A DNA stretch of 64,000 nt from an uncultured Muribaculaceae bacterium (lineage in GTDB: Bacteria > Bacteroidota > Bacteroidia > Bacteroidales > Muribaculaceae): positions 82,012-146,011 of the forward strand of contig CAJTPZ010000003.1 of the NCBI GenBank assembly GCA_910578395.1. Direction: 5' to 3'. Below are positions 35,362 to 44,980 of the stretch, piece after piece. Positions within the stretch are counted from its first letter, which is position 1. Each line of letters begins with the position of its first letter. Under the pieces are notes generated by a model. The model was not told the origin of the DNA. It was given only the letters and a program-made list of their open reading frames with translations, and made no database searches. The translations under genes were made by a program, and so were the position numbers.

Positions 35362-35472
35362 TGAACCGTGAAAAATATAAATGCCACCACCAGATGGCTA
35401 TGCGATTAATTTATTGTCGTAATTATTTGACCCTGGGCAGTTCAATCTGCTCATGTCATGATTATTTCAACG

Positions 35473-35480
35473 CAAAGATA
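35473..35480 (-). promoter_or_regulatory. proS operon promoter -7 element
   Basis: The minus strand reads TATCTTTG, an exact match to TAnnTTTG, 112 bases before the proS ATG. No convincing -33 TTTG is visible. Confidence 0.6.
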
Positions 35481-35597
35481 ATAACCTTTTTTTAAATAGC
35501 ATGTACAGTTGCATTAAATCATGGTTTAAAGAGAACGGTTTGTGTGTATTATAAGTTAGCAACGGCCAATTTCGCAGATTATTCTCAGGGATTTTTG

Positions 35598-35605
35598 TAT
35601 CTTTG
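35598..35605 (+). promoter_or_regulatory. dnaN promoter -7 element
   Basis: TATCTTTG exactly matches TAnnTTTG, 65 bases before the dnaN start. The -33 region (around TTTCG, 35570-35574) is weak. Confidence 0.65.
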
Positions 35606-35669
35606 CGATATAAACGGGATCTAAAACCCTAAAGACAACTGAATAAAAAAAAGAAACATCATATCCAGC

Positions 35670-36797
35670 ATGAGATTCAACGTATCAAGCAAAACGCTCT
35701 ACAGCCATGCATCGGCCGTAAGCAAGGTCATCAACTCCAAAAACGCGATGACAATTCTTTATAATTTTCTTTTTGTTCTGAAAGGTAACGAGCTGACAAT
35801 AACAGCGTCGGATATAGAGAATACGCTGTCGGCGACTATTGAGGTCACAGACGCAGAAGGAGAAGGAATGTTTTGTGTCGATGCCCGCAAGGTAGTTGAA
35901 CTTCTAAAAGAACTTCCTGACCAGGGTATCAGATTTGATGTGAATGACTCGAACTATGCTATCGAGATCACTTATCTCAACGGCCGTTATAATCTGATCG
36001 GCTACAACGGAATGGAATTTCCCAATGAGCAGGATGCCGATCCTGCAATACTGGAGTTCAAATGTCCGGCCAAGCAGATATTGAGTGGTATTGACAACAC
36101 TCTTTTTGCAGTGGGTACAGATGATCTGTGGCCTCAGATGATGGGTATACTCTGGGATCTTAATCCAGACTCGATCACATTTGTCTCGACTGACAGCCGT
36201 AAGCTTGTGAAATATCAGAACACCGAGTCGGCACCCGGTGTCGAAGGGTCGTTCATACTTCCGGTAAAACCTGCAAACATTCTAAAGAATATTCTTTCGG
36301 GCGGTGATAAAGAGGTCAATGTTTCCGCCAATGCGAAAAGCGCTACATTTGTCAGCGGATGCTATACTTTTAACTGTCGTTTTATCAAAGGGAATTTCCC
36401 AGACTATAACCGTGTTATTCCCCGCAACAATCCTTTCAGCCTGACAGTTGACCGCTTGTCGTTTCTGAACGCACTGAAACGTGTGGCAATTTTTGTAGAA
36501 CAGGGACATGGTCTTGTCAAGTTCAAGATAGAGCCAGACAAGATCATACTTAAAGCTCAGGACAACACGCTCTGCACTTCTGGCATTGAAACCGTGCCGT
36601 GTTCATTTACAGGTGACGGCATGGTAATAGGTTTCAGCGCTGTGTTTATCATTGATATTTTCTCTACTCTCAAAAGCGATGAAATAGAGGTAAAACTGAG
36701 TGACCCTTCGCGTCCTGGCCTGTTCCTGCCAAGCGATAAGAAAGAGGACAGCGAGTTGCTGATGCTGCTGATGCCAATGACTGTCACAGACTTCTGA
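35670..36797 (+). CDS. dnaN: DNA polymerase III sliding clamp (beta subunit)
   Basis: DnaN forms the ring-shaped dimer that tethers polymerase III to DNA. It has 375 residues in three similar domains (about 1-125, 130-250 and 255-375). NPDSITFVSTDSRKLVKY in domain 2 and the C-terminal LLMLLMPMTVTDF are family hallmarks; the C-terminal region forms part of the peptide-binding pocket. It is followed by a DnaQ-like exonuclease nine bases later, and then by coaBC, an arrangement I recall from other Bacteroidales. dnaA is not adjacent. Confidence 0.96.
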   Translation: MRFNVSSKTLYSHASAVSKVINSKNAMTILYNFLFVLKGNELTITASDIENTLSATIEVTDAEGEGMFCVDARKVVELLKELPDQGIRFDVNDSNYAIEITYLNGRYNLIGYNGMEFPNEQDADPAILEFKCPAKQILSGIDNTLFAVGTDDLWPQMMGILWDLNPDSITFVSTDSRKLVKYQNTESAPGVEGSFILPVKPANILKNILSGGDKEVNVSANAKSATFVSGCYTFNCRFIKGNFPDYNRVIPRNNPFSLTVDRLSFLNALKRVAIFVEQGHGLVKFKIEPDKIILKAQDNTLCTSGIETVPCSFTGDGMVIGFSAVFIIDIFSTLKSDEIEVKLSDPSRPGLFLPSDKKEDSELLMLLMPMTVTDF

Positions 36798-36805
36798 ACG
36801 CAATA

Positions 36806-37582
36806 ATGAAATTAAAAATAGACCGTCCGGTTATGTTTTTCGATCTGGAGACTACCGGAACAAGTGTGACCCATGACCGTATCGTCGAGATATCGATGTT
36901 AAGGCTTGACCCGGGAGCGGATGAACCACGTGAATGGACCGTGAGACTGAATCCAGGCATGCATATTCCGGAGGAAGCTACTGCGGTGCATCATATAACA
37001 GATGAGGATGTCGCCTGCTGCCCGAGGTTTACCGATCTTGCATCCAAGATTGCACAGGCTTTTGCCGGCTGTGACATAGCCGGTTTCAATTCTACGAAAT
37101 TTGATCTTCCGTTGCTGTGTGAGGAAATGGCACGAGCCTGTGTCAATTTCGACATAACTTCGGCAAGGCTGATCGATGTACAAAATATCTTCCATAAAAA
37201 GGAGAAACGTACACTATCGGCTGCTTATAGATTTTATTGTGACAAGGATCTTGAAGGAGCACATTCGGCAAACGCCGATACTCGTGCGACCTATGAGGTG
37301 CTTCTCGCGCAACTTGAACGCTATGATGATCTCCCTGTCGATTCAGAAGGACTTGCCAAGTTCTCGGCAATGAACGACTCAGTGGATCTCATGGGAAGAT
37401 TTGTGAGAGACTCAGCCGGAAATATCGTATTTAATTTCGGTAAATACAAGGGACAGAAAGTAGAGGATGTGCTTAGAAAGTCACCATCTTATTACACCTG
37501 GATGATCGAAGGAGATTTTCCTGTCAATACCAAGGCGGTATTGAGTTCGATATACAACCGAATGAGGATGGAACGCAAATAA
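36806..37582 (+). CDS. DnaQ-like DEDDh 3'-5' exonuclease
   Basis: The protein has 258 residues with a complete DEDDh exonuclease domain (about 8-175): Asp13 and Glu15 in FFDLETTG, Asp100 in NSTKFDLPLL, His153 and Asp158 in HSANADTR. The C-terminal part (about 195-258) contains FGKYKGQKVEDV, a short motif seen in bacterial DnaQ-like nucleases. A proofreading epsilon-subunit role is likely given the position right after dnaN, but a free-standing exonuclease (RNase T-like or repair) is possible. Confidence 0.87.
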   Translation: MKLKIDRPVMFFDLETTGTSVTHDRIVEISMLRLDPGADEPREWTVRLNPGMHIPEEATAVHHITDEDVACCPRFTDLASKIAQAFAGCDIAGFNSTKFDLPLLCEEMARACVNFDITSARLIDVQNIFHKKEKRTLSAAYRFYCDKDLEGAHSANADTRATYEVLLAQLERYDDLPVDSEGLAKFSAMNDSVDLMGRFVRDSAGNIVFNFGKYKGQKVEDVLRKSPSYYTWMIEGDFPVNTKAVLSSIYNRMRMERK

Positions 37583-37588
37583 AATCTG

Positions 37589-38803
37589 ATGGGTATGGGT
37601 GCCATTAAAGGGAAAAACATAGTTGTTGGGGTGTGTGGAGGAATCGCCGCATACAAGACTGCGTCGCTTGTAAGACTTTTTGTGAAAGCCGGCGCTGATG
37701 TCCAGGTGATCATGACTCCGTCGGCAAAAGAATTCATAACACCGCTTACGATGTCGACATTGAGCCGCCATGCAGTCATAACAGAGTTTTTTACAGCAAA
37801 TACAGGAGAGTGGCACAGTCATGTGGATCTCGGTCTGTGGGCTGATGCTTTTGTTGTGGCTCCTGCGACTGCCTGCACGATAGGAAAAATGGTTACCGGT
37901 GTCGCCGATAATATGCTTGTCACATCATATATGTCGACCCGCGGCAAGGTATTCGTGGCTCCTGCAATGGATCTTGACATGATGTCACACCCTGCTACCC
38001 AGCAGAATATATCTGTACTCAAGGATCGAGGCGTGACTGTGATAGAGCCGAGAGAAGGGGAACTTGCAAGTGCGCTTATCGGGAAAGGACGTATGGAAGA
38101 ACCAGAGGGAATCTTTGAGGCTGTAGAGCGTTTTTTTTCGATAGACAAAGATCTTGATGGCAAGAAAATGCTCATAACAGTCGGTCCGACTTATGAAAAA
38201 ATCGATCCGGTTAGATTCATAGGCAATTATTCGACCGGAAAGATGGGATGCTGTCTGGCGGATGAGGCAGTAGAGCGTGGAGCCGAAGTCACACTTGTGG
38301 CAGGGCCGATGACAGCTTTACCAAAGAATGACGGGATTAAAATAGTAAAGGTAGAGTCGGCAATAGAGATGCTTGCCGCATGTGAAAGCGTGTGGAAAGA
38401 TTGCGATGCCGCGATTATGGCTGCAGCTGTGGCCGATTATCGTCCTGAAAACTGTGCTTTAGAGAAAATAAAACGAGAGGAAAATGGCATTCAGGAAATC
38501 AAGCTTGTGAAAAATCCTGATATAGCCGCCACGCTTGGCCACACAAAAAACAAAGGTCAACTGTTGTGTGGTTTTGCTCTTGAAACCAATAATGAGCGAG
38601 AACATGGCACAATGAAGCTTAAGCGGAAGAATCTTGACATGATTGTGGTGAATTCGCTACAGGATGAAGGTGCCGGTTTTGGTGTTGACACAAATATTGT
38701 CACGATAATTCATTCAGACGGCAGAGAAATAAAGTATCCTAAAAAGAGCAAGAGGGAAGTTGCAAAGGATGTGATTGACGAGTTGTTTGAATGTAAGAAG
38801 TAA
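37589..38803 (+). CDS. coaBC: bifunctional phosphopantothenoylcysteine decarboxylase/synthetase
   Basis: CoaBC makes 4'-phosphopantetheine from 4'-phosphopantothenate and cysteine, two steps of coenzyme A synthesis. It has 404 residues. The flavin-binding CoaC domain (about 5-185) has GGIAAYK, the catalytic His in GEWHSHVDLG, and ATACTIGKM. The CoaB domain (about 190-400) starts GKKMLITVGPTYEKIDPVRF and contains IMAAAVADYRP. panC and panD, supplying pantothenate for the same pathway, lie 13 kb downstream in the window. It begins six bases after the exonuclease stop. Confidence 0.96.
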   Translation: MGMGAIKGKNIVVGVCGGIAAYKTASLVRLFVKAGADVQVIMTPSAKEFITPLTMSTLSRHAVITEFFTANTGEWHSHVDLGLWADAFVVAPATACTIGKMVTGVADNMLVTSYMSTRGKVFVAPAMDLDMMSHPATQQNISVLKDRGVTVIEPREGELASALIGKGRMEEPEGIFEAVERFFSIDKDLDGKKMLITVGPTYEKIDPVRFIGNYSTGKMGCCLADEAVERGAEVTLVAGPMTALPKNDGIKIVKVESAIEMLAACESVWKDCDAAIMAAAVADYRPENCALEKIKREENGIQEIKLVKNPDIAATLGHTKNKGQLLCGFALETNNEREHGTMKLKRKNLDMIVVNSLQDEGAGFGVDTNIVTIIHSDGREIKYPKKSKREVAKDVIDELFECKK

Positions 38804-38815
38804 AAGAAATCCTAA

Positions 38816-39715
38816 ATGGGAGTTTTGAAGGGGAAGTTGTGGCTGTTGGCCGGTCTTACAGTCGGGACAGCGTCGGGGCAGGAACTTAATTGTCGTGTGG
38901 AGTTTAATGTCGATCAAGTAGAAGTATCAGTCAGGCCGACTGTCGAGTCTTTGCAGTCGATCGTGTCGGACTACATGAATACGACAAGTTTTACCGATAA
39001 AAGTTTTTCTCCACAAGAAAAAATAGACTGCCGACTTTTTGTCGCAGTAAAATCCTGTGTTGAAAATAATTTTACGGTAGATCTGCATGTTCAGTCATCA
39101 CGTCCGGTCTATAATTCGACTTATACAACACAACTTGTGAATTTTAAGGAAAAAGATCTGAAGTTCACTTACAATACCGGCGAATCACTGATATTTTCAC
39201 ATGTCTCGACAGATAGTCAACTGACTTCGGTACTGGATTTCTATGCTTATCTTATTCTTGCAATGGATTTTGACAGTTTCTCAAGACGTGGGGGAGAAGA
39301 ATACTTCAGACAACTTGACAGGATTGTTCAGATCGGGCAGAGCTCCGGAGTAAAAAGGTGGCGGCAATATGACAGTCCGACGAGCCGTGGAGCAATATTA
39401 TCGGCATGGACAAATCCGGCAACCTCATCATTGCGGGATCTTAACTATAGCTATCATCGGGAAGGGCTTGATGTAATGTCGGCAAATCAGGAGATCGGAC
39501 GGAGGATGATATCGGAAAGCCTAATCAAAGTTCTGTCGGATGTTCATGATGTCAATCCGATGAGTGTAGGACTTACAATGTGGCGTGATTCAAAGCTGGA
39601 CGAAACAGTAAGCATTTATGTGCATGATGCCACTGAAGGAAAACAGATGGCAAATCTGCTTAAAGAGATATTTCCATCGGATATTGAAACAATAAATCGA
39701 ATAGAGCACAGATGA
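38816..39715 (+). CDS. DUF4835 family secreted protein
   Basis: The protein has 299 residues. A signal peptide (about 1-20, LWLLAGLTVGTASG followed by QEL) is followed by DUF4835, starting LNCRVEFNVDQV. This family is conserved in Bacteroidota and usually lies beside coaBC. A relation to the type IX secretion/gliding protein PorD has been suggested for the family. Here no other secretion-system gene is nearby, so only a periplasmic or envelope role is supported. It overlaps the following glycosyltransferase by four bases. Confidence 0.82.
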   Translation: MGVLKGKLWLLAGLTVGTASGQELNCRVEFNVDQVEVSVRPTVESLQSIVSDYMNTTSFTDKSFSPQEKIDCRLFVAVKSCVENNFTVDLHVQSSRPVYNSTYTTQLVNFKEKDLKFTYNTGESLIFSHVSTDSQLTSVLDFYAYLILAMDFDSFSRRGGEEYFRQLDRIVQIGQSSGVKRWRQYDSPTSRGAILSAWTNPATSSLRDLNYSYHREGLDVMSANQEIGRRMISESLIKVLSDVHDVNPMSVGLTMWRDSKLDETVSIYVHDATEGKQMANLLKEIFPSDIETINRIEHR

Positions 39716-40908
39716 TTTCTGGAATGATATATTTTTCTACAAATCCAGGATGGTACGAGACAATATTGCTTGCTATCGCCTGGTCGATGCTTTTGCTTGG
39801 TCTGTGGCCGTTAAGCTTTCTAATGCGTCCGCGCCGCCGTCAGCAAAAACTCAAGGATGAAATTTCTATTCCGTCGGGAGGCTGGCCAGGTGTTTCGGTG
39901 GTAATATACAGTAGAGATGAGGCGACCGCTCTTGAACAGTTGCTTGAGAAGTTGTTTGTACAGGAATATGATGGAGAGTATGAGATAATAATAGCCAACG
40001 ACGGACGGAATGCATGTTCGTGCGATGTTGTGAATCGCCTGCTTCCTAAGTTTCCGAATATGCGTGTCACATTTGTTCCGGATGAGGCGCGTAGCCTGTC
40101 GCGTAGAAAAATGGCTTTTACACTCGGAATAAAAGCCGCAAAACATGATATTGTGATTTTGACTTATGCTGATGCGCTTATCAGTTCGACAAAGTGGATC
40201 GCATCGATTGCTTCATGTTTTGAGCCGGATAAAGATGTAGTTGTCGGGCCGGCTATTCCCAAAAAATTATATGGAAGGGGATTGCCGAGGATGATGCGTC
40301 GGCTGGATCTTGAACTTACAACCCTTACATGGGTTTCAGCGGCGTTGGGCGGAAATGTATTCAGAGGTGAGGGGCATAATCTGGCATTCAGAAAGAAGAT
40401 TTTTTTTGATCATAAAGGTTATTCGCGGACACTTAATCTGCATTACGGGGATGATGACCTATTTGTGAATGAGATTGCAGACAAAGAAAATACGGCGGTA
40501 AACATAAGTACGTACGGATTGGTGAAAATCGACTGGCGTTCTCCACGACACATGATGAAGGATGTGCTGTCACGCAGGCTTTACACAACACGCCGACTTG
40601 GCCGAGCTTCGAGATCTCTTACATCTTTACTTGTATGGACTACCTGGATTAATTTTCTTGCAGTTGCTGCCGCTTTGTCGCTTTACTTCAGTAACGGGTA
40701 TGTGCTGGCAGGTGCCGCTGTCTCGATTTTTGTAAACTGGATCATGGTATCTATATGTCTGAGCCGTGCAGGAAAATTTCTCAGACTCCGTATGCCGTTA
40801 ATCTGGCTTGTTCCATCCCTGATGCTACGTCCGGTACTTAGTCTGAAAAGCAGAATGCGTATGGCGAAAAACAGGTCCACTAATTTTACCTGGCAAAAAT
40901 TGCAGTAA
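39712..40908 (+). CDS. membrane-associated family 2 glycosyltransferase
   Basis: The protein has 398 residues: an N-terminal membrane helix (about 13-37), a GT-A catalytic domain (about 60-270) and two or three C-terminal helices (about 300-375). VSVVIYSRDEATALEQLLEKL opens the nucleotide-sugar fold, TYADALIS replaces the DxD motif, and GDDDLFVNEIA gives the catalytic ED-like region. Such proteins add sugars to lipids or polymers at the inner membrane. Acceptor and sugar are unknown. Its start lies within the DUF4835 stop, so it belongs to the dnaN-coaBC operon. Confidence 0.8.
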   Translation: MISGMIYFSTNPGWYETILLAIAWSMLLLGLWPLSFLMRPRRRQQKLKDEISIPSGGWPGVSVVIYSRDEATALEQLLEKLFVQEYDGEYEIIIANDGRNACSCDVVNRLLPKFPNMRVTFVPDEARSLSRRKMAFTLGIKAAKHDIVILTYADALISSTKWIASIASCFEPDKDVVVGPAIPKKLYGRGLPRMMRRLDLELTTLTWVSAALGGNVFRGEGHNLAFRKKIFFDHKGYSRTLNLHYGDDDLFVNEIADKENTAVNISTYGLVKIDWRSPRHMMKDVLSRRLYTTRRLGRASRSLTSLLVWTTWINFLAVAAALSLYFSNGYVLAGAAVSIFVNWIMVSICLSRAGKFLRLRMPLIWLVPSLMLRPVLSLKSRMRMAKNRSTNFTWQKLQ

Positions 40909-40965
40909 GGAGAACAAATAGATGGATAGTAAACGTTATAATCAGAGATTAATAAAAATTTCTTT

Positions 40966-41724
40966 ATGAGTAAGAACGAGAAATCAGTGAAAAGCACTTT
41001 GCTTGACCGACGTAGTATAAGACGGTATGAGCGTGAGACAATACAAGAAGAGGATCTTCAATTTATCTTTGATGCAATAAGAAATACACCTACAAGTTAC
41101 AACGGGCAGCAATTCAGTGTGATTGACGTTGCCTCACAGGAAAAGAAAGAGGCTCTCTACGGTATTATCGGACAGAAGCAGATAAAGACCTGCAATCACT
41201 TCCTTGTATTCTGCATGGATTATAACAAAATATCTAAACTCGCAGTTGCAAAGGGTGTTGATATGCCGCCGTTTACAGACACAATGGATGGTGTGACAAT
41301 AGGTATAATCGACGCTTCTCTTGCGATGATGAGCGCTATGGTCGCAGCAGAATCATGCGGATTTGGAACAAATGCGATCGGATATGCACGCACTGCCAAC
41401 CCAAAGGCCGTGTCGGAGATATTGAATCTTCCTAAAGGTGTATTTGTTGTGTGCGGCCTTGCAATCGGAGTGCCTCGTGAGATGCCGGATCTAAAACCCA
41501 AAATGCCATTGTCTGCTATCATACATCAGGACTGCTATTCGGAAGATAGTCTTGTCGAGACACTTGCCGCATACGATGAAGATGTAAAGAAATACAATGC
41601 AACAAGAGAGGGGGTAAAGACTGACAATGACTGGCTTAACCATATTCTCGGCTATTACAGTGAGGCATGTAAATATGAAATACTGAAAGCATTGAAGGAA
41701 CAGGGATTTGATGTGAAGAAGTAA
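40966..41724 (+). CDS. nitroreductase-family flavoprotein
   Basis: An FMN-dependent NAD(P)H oxidoreductase of 252 residues resembling the NfsA/FRP group. DRRSIRRYE (about 14-22) binds the FMN phosphate, TPTSYNGQQFSVI (about 46-58) lines the flavin site, and GFGTNAIGYAR and LPKGVFVVCGLAIGVP are typical of the second half. The C-terminal about 50 residues (from KKYNATREGVKTDNDW) fit the extended FRP-like form. The physiological substrate is unknown; nitroaromatics, quinones or free flavins are usual. It ends at a terminator (41748-41795). Confidence 0.87.
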   Translation: MSKNEKSVKSTLLDRRSIRRYERETIQEEDLQFIFDAIRNTPTSYNGQQFSVIDVASQEKKEALYGIIGQKQIKTCNHFLVFCMDYNKISKLAVAKGVDMPPFTDTMDGVTIGIIDASLAMMSAMVAAESCGFGTNAIGYARTANPKAVSEILNLPKGVFVVCGLAIGVPREMPDLKPKMPLSAIIHQDCYSEDSLVETLAAYDEDVKKYNATREGVKTDNDWLNHILGYYSEACKYEILKALKEQGFDVKK

Positions 41725-41747
41725 ATATCCTCAATTTTTATATCAGA

Positions 41748-41795
41748 CAGGCAGAGAGTAACCTTATGTAGATGACACTCTCTGCTTGTTTTTGT
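41748..41795 (+). terminator. terminator after nitroreductase gene
   Basis: CAGGCAGAGAGT (41748-41759) pairs with ACTCTCTGCTTG (41777-41788), a 12-bp stem with one G-U, and TTTTTGTGTTTT follows. This is a good Rho-independent structure. Confidence 0.8.
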
Positions 41796-41878
41796 GTTTT
41801 ATAGCATCTGTCAGTGTTACGCAGAGTATTGATTTAATCTTAATTTAGCAAATCCAATCATCAAGGAAAAAAGGTACA

Positions 41879-42872
41879 ATGGAAAAAGAATCATCGACAC
41901 AAACCAATCGTGTCAAATATCTGGATTTGGCAGGTGGAATTTTGATAATATGGGTAATGATTTATCATGCTTTATCAAACTGCCGGGTATTCGGTCCGGT
42001 TGATCCACGTGTGGCACTGCCGTGGCTGACATTCGCAATGCCTTGGTTCTATTATAAGTCCGGACAATTGTTTAAGGGCCGGAACTATTAAAGATGGGCT
42101 GAAAAATGATTTCAGAAAACTGGTGACTCCTTTTCTGAAATGGTCATTGCTGGGCTATGCCCTCTATCTGACATATCAAATCATTGATGGTGCGGTTTCA
42201 TTTAAAACTTGTGTCGAGAGTCCGTTCGGCATGTTGTATAAATACGGCTGCATGCCTATATGTATTCCAGCATGGTTTGTAATGTCATTGTTTTTCGTGC
42301 GTGTGATTTCCCGCTATCTGTTGCAAAAGCATGTTTCTCCGATAATAATAATTATAGCAGGAGTGGCTATAGGGTATGTGCTAAACACACATGATGACCC
42401 GATGATACCATACTTTGTCATGAATGTATCCATGGGGCTGGTGTTCTTTATGATAGGAAATAAATACGGTCATTTGGAGCGAAACTACAAGATAGTTGCC
42501 GCCTGCTCTCTGGGATATATTCTGTTTCTGATTACCGTTCCGTCAATTGTCGGCCATCACCGCAATGTGCTTCTATCAGGTTATTATCTTCTTTGGCCTT
42601 TATATGCCTATTGTGGCATAGTTGTATTCAATAATGTGTGCAGGTGGATAGAGATGTCGCTTTCGGAGCGCGCTTTCGGATTCCTGCGCCCGTTGACTTT
42701 TGTGGGTGAAAGTACGATGATCCTGCTTGTATCACATGGGCTTATATATACTTCGGTTGTACGTTATTCGACATATCCTGCATGGACAACAGTAGGCATT
42801 ATCCTTGCACTGTATATATTACTGCTTACTCCACTTGCTTTGTATAAATACAAAAAATCGATTGTCAGGTGA
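41879..42872 (+). pseudogene. acyltransferase family 3 gene, interrupted by a frameshift
   Basis: The first part (41879-42091) encodes an acyltransferase_3 N-terminus, with VKYLDLAGGILIIWVMIYHAL carrying the early Asp and the conserved His of helix 1, and LPWLTFAMPWFYYKSGQLF. It stops at TAA 42089. The rest continues in another frame without a start (GTIKDGLKNDFRKLVTPFL, then about eight membrane helices to 42872). Together they make a normal length of about 330 residues, so one single-base change near 42080-42090 broke the gene. Intact relatives transfer acyl groups to sugars or other surface molecules. Sequencing error is an alternative. Confidence 0.8.
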
Positions 42873-42890
42873 TAAAATAGTGGCATTATA

Positions 42891-42931
42891 AAAAACAGAA
42901 GATGTGCATGATTCGCACATCTTCTGTTTTT
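42891..42931. terminator. bidirectional terminator
   Basis: A 17-bp stem, AAAAACAGAAGATGTGC with its complement GCACATCTTCTGTTTTT, around a seven-base loop. It ends the minus-strand hexuronate operon and the plus-strand acyltransferase. Confidence 0.9.
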
Positions 42932-42953
42932 TATGTTTTAATACGGTAATATA

Positions 42954-43766
42954 TTACATGGAGTAGGCGTTGAATCCACCATCGACAACAGCAACGGTGC
43001 CTGTGACAAATGCCGACGCGTCGGAAATAAGATAGTGGATTGTGCCACATAATTCTTCCGGGTCTCCGAAACGTCCAAACGGTGTCTGGCGTATCACGTC
43101 GTTGCCTCTTTCGGTAAGTGATCCGTCGGGATTTGTCAGCAATGAGCGGTTCTGGTTGGTGAGGAAAAAGCCAGGAGCAATTGCATTGACACGAATTTTG
43201 GCGGTGAATTTTTTTGCTACTTCAGTGGCCATATATGCAGTGAAATTAGATATTCCCGCCTTGGCGGCAGAGTAACCAATAACGCGTGTCAGCGGCCGGA
43301 ATGCCGACATCGATGAAAAGTTGACTATTGCGCCTTTACCGGATTCAACCATAGGACGAAGAAAAACTTTGGTCGGAATAACCGATCCGGTAAGGTTTAG
43401 GTCTATGACTCTACGGAAGTGCTCCGGATCAATATCGAAAAACGTTTTATCAGGTGGTATGACAGCTCCCGGCATATTGCCTCCCGCAGCATTGAGTAAA
43501 GCGTCGATGCGTCCATATCGAGCCATAATCTCATCGCAGTTGGCCTGTACTTTATCTATATCAAGCACATCGGTTGTGAGAAACATAGCTTCACCACCGT
43601 CGGCTTTGATCTCCTTTACAATTTCATTGCCTTCATCGGCCCGACGACCAAGTAGTACTACCTTAGCTTTTTGTGCTGCCAAATATTTGGCAATACATTT
43701 TCCGAGGACTCCAGTACCGCCGGTAATGACCACAACGTGGTTGGAAATGTCAAAAAGGTTGTTCAT
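42954..43766 (-). CDS. SDR-family D-mannonate oxidoreductase (UxuB function)
   Basis: The protein has 270 residues of classical short-chain dehydrogenase type: TGGTGVLG (about 16-23) binds NAD(P), NAAGG is the central motif, and Ser in FSSMSAF with YSAAK provides the catalytic Tyr/Lys. Its place as last gene in the glucuronate operon shows it most likely reduces D-fructuronate to D-mannonate, the step done in E. coli by the unrelated UxuB long-chain dehydrogenase. The residues GGNMPGAVIPPDKTFFDID (about 95-113) are typical of this SDR group in Bacteroidota. 2-deoxy-D-gluconate dehydrogenase (KduD) is a related alternative. Confidence 0.85.
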   Translation of the reverse strand: MNNLFDISNHVVVITGGTGVLGKCIAKYLAAQKAKVVLLGRRADEGNEIVKEIKADGGEAMFLTTDVLDIDKVQANCDEIMARYGRIDALLNAAGGNMPGAVIPPDKTFFDIDPEHFRRVIDLNLTGSVIPTKVFLRPMVESGKGAIVNFSSMSAFRPLTRVIGYSAAKAGISNFTAYMATEVAKKFTAKIRVNAIAPGFFLTNQNRSLLTNPDGSLTERGNDVIRQTPFGRFGDPEELCGTIHYLISDASAFVTGTVAVVDGGFNAYSM

Positions 43767-43788
43767 GATCAGAAAAAAGTTTTAAGGT

Positions 43789-44973
43789 TCAGTTTTTGTT
43801 TTGAGACAGATATCGGTTGACTGTTGCAATAACACCGTCAATTTGGCCGAGCGCAAACATGCGACCGTGAAAAGAATATCCTGCATTATAGTTTTTATCA
43901 GCATCATCCAGCATCAGACGTCCGTGATCGACGCGCATCGGGAGGCCGGGGTTTATGGTCTCGAAAGTGTTTACAAGGGATATTATGTCAGCTCTGCCGC
44001 CAAGGTGGCTTGCCTCCCTGAAATCACCATCGGGCAGGATCTCGCAACTACGCAAATGGACAAACCATGTGCGTCCTGCAAATCGACGTGCCATCTCAGG
44101 CACATTGTTCTGGCTACCGGCACTCAATGATCCGGCGCAGAATGTTAGGCCGTTGTGGGAATCTGGAACAGCATCGAGCATCCACTCGATGTCGTCGGCA
44201 CTCGAAACTATACGCGGAAGCCCAAGAACCGGCATTGGCGGATCATCGGGGTGAATGCACATATGTATGTCATATTCACAACATACAGGCATTATGGCCT
44301 CAAGAAAATATTTTAGATTTTCCCGGAGTTGATCCTTTCCGATGCCGTCATAAAGATTAAGTAACTGCCGGAATTTTTCAAGCGGGTTGTCCTCTTTTCC
44401 TGTAATGTTTCCGTTTACGAAACCTTGTGTCCTGATTATGATATTTTCTACAAGACGGGCATCGTCATCGGCGGTCATGGATGTTTTCAGTGTCTCAACA
44501 CGCTGCAGCGTGGATGCATCCCAGTCGTCAGCCGCATTATTGCGTTTCAGAAGGTAAATGTCGAAGTAAGCAAACTCCGCACGGTTGAAGTATAATGATT
44601 TTGTGCCGTCGGGGTTGGCATACTCAAGATCGGTGCGTGCCCAGTCGAGCACTGGCATGAAGTTGTAACAGACAGTGCGCACACCTGCTTTACCGAGATT
44701 ACGGAGGCTCTCGATGTAGTTACCTATAAGCTCATCGCGTCGCGGACCGGCATATTTGATTTCCTCGCTTACCGGCAGGCTTTCGACTACGCTCCATCGC
44801 AAGCCTCTGGACTCGATGTAGTGTTTCATCTTGCTTATTTCATCGAGAGGCCAGATTTTACCGTTGGGGATATCATGGAGGGCCGTAACTATACCTTCGA
44901 CACCTATCTGACGGAGGTTTTCAAGGGTGATTATGTCGTTCGGACCAAACCATCTCCATGTTTTTTCCATCAT
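43789..44973 (-). CDS. uxuA: mannonate dehydratase
   Basis: UxuA dehydrates D-mannonate to 2-keto-3-deoxy-D-gluconate. It has 394 residues, normal length. MEKTWRWFGPNDIITL opens the protein as in E. coli. CIHPDDPP carries metal-ligand His and Asp residues of the TIM barrel, and FVHLRS and RVDHGRLMLDD are later conserved motifs. It lies between uxaC and the oxidoreductase with gaps of seven and 22 bases, in the order of the pathway's middle steps. Confidence 0.96.
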   Translation of the reverse strand: MMEKTWRWFGPNDIITLENLRQIGVEGIVTALHDIPNGKIWPLDEISKMKHYIESRGLRWSVVESLPVSEEIKYAGPRRDELIGNYIESLRNLGKAGVRTVCYNFMPVLDWARTDLEYANPDGTKSLYFNRAEFAYFDIYLLKRNNAADDWDASTLQRVETLKTSMTADDDARLVENIIIRTQGFVNGNITGKEDNPLEKFRQLLNLYDGIGKDQLRENLKYFLEAIMPVCCEYDIHMCIHPDDPPMPVLGLPRIVSSADDIEWMLDAVPDSHNGLTFCAGSLSAGSQNNVPEMARRFAGRTWFVHLRSCEILPDGDFREASHLGGRADIISLVNTFETINPGLPMRVDHGRLMLDDADKNYNAGYSFHGRMFALGQIDGVIATVNRYLSQNKN

Positions 44974-44980
44974 ATCTGTT

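Larger units (their letters stand above)
35362..35669. other. divergent intergenic region between proS and dnaN
   Basis: These 308 bases hold no gene. They contain two exact TAnnTTTG elements pointing away from each other, one for proS and one for dnaN, with leaders of roughly 105 and 60 bases. The region is AT-rich. I looked for DnaA-box clusters next to dnaN and did not see any, so there is no sign of a replication origin here. Confidence 0.6.

Noticed and set aside
35362..35669. Replication origin next to dnaN
   Set aside because: There is no DnaA-box cluster and no dnaA gene nearby. In this group dnaN is often away from the origin.
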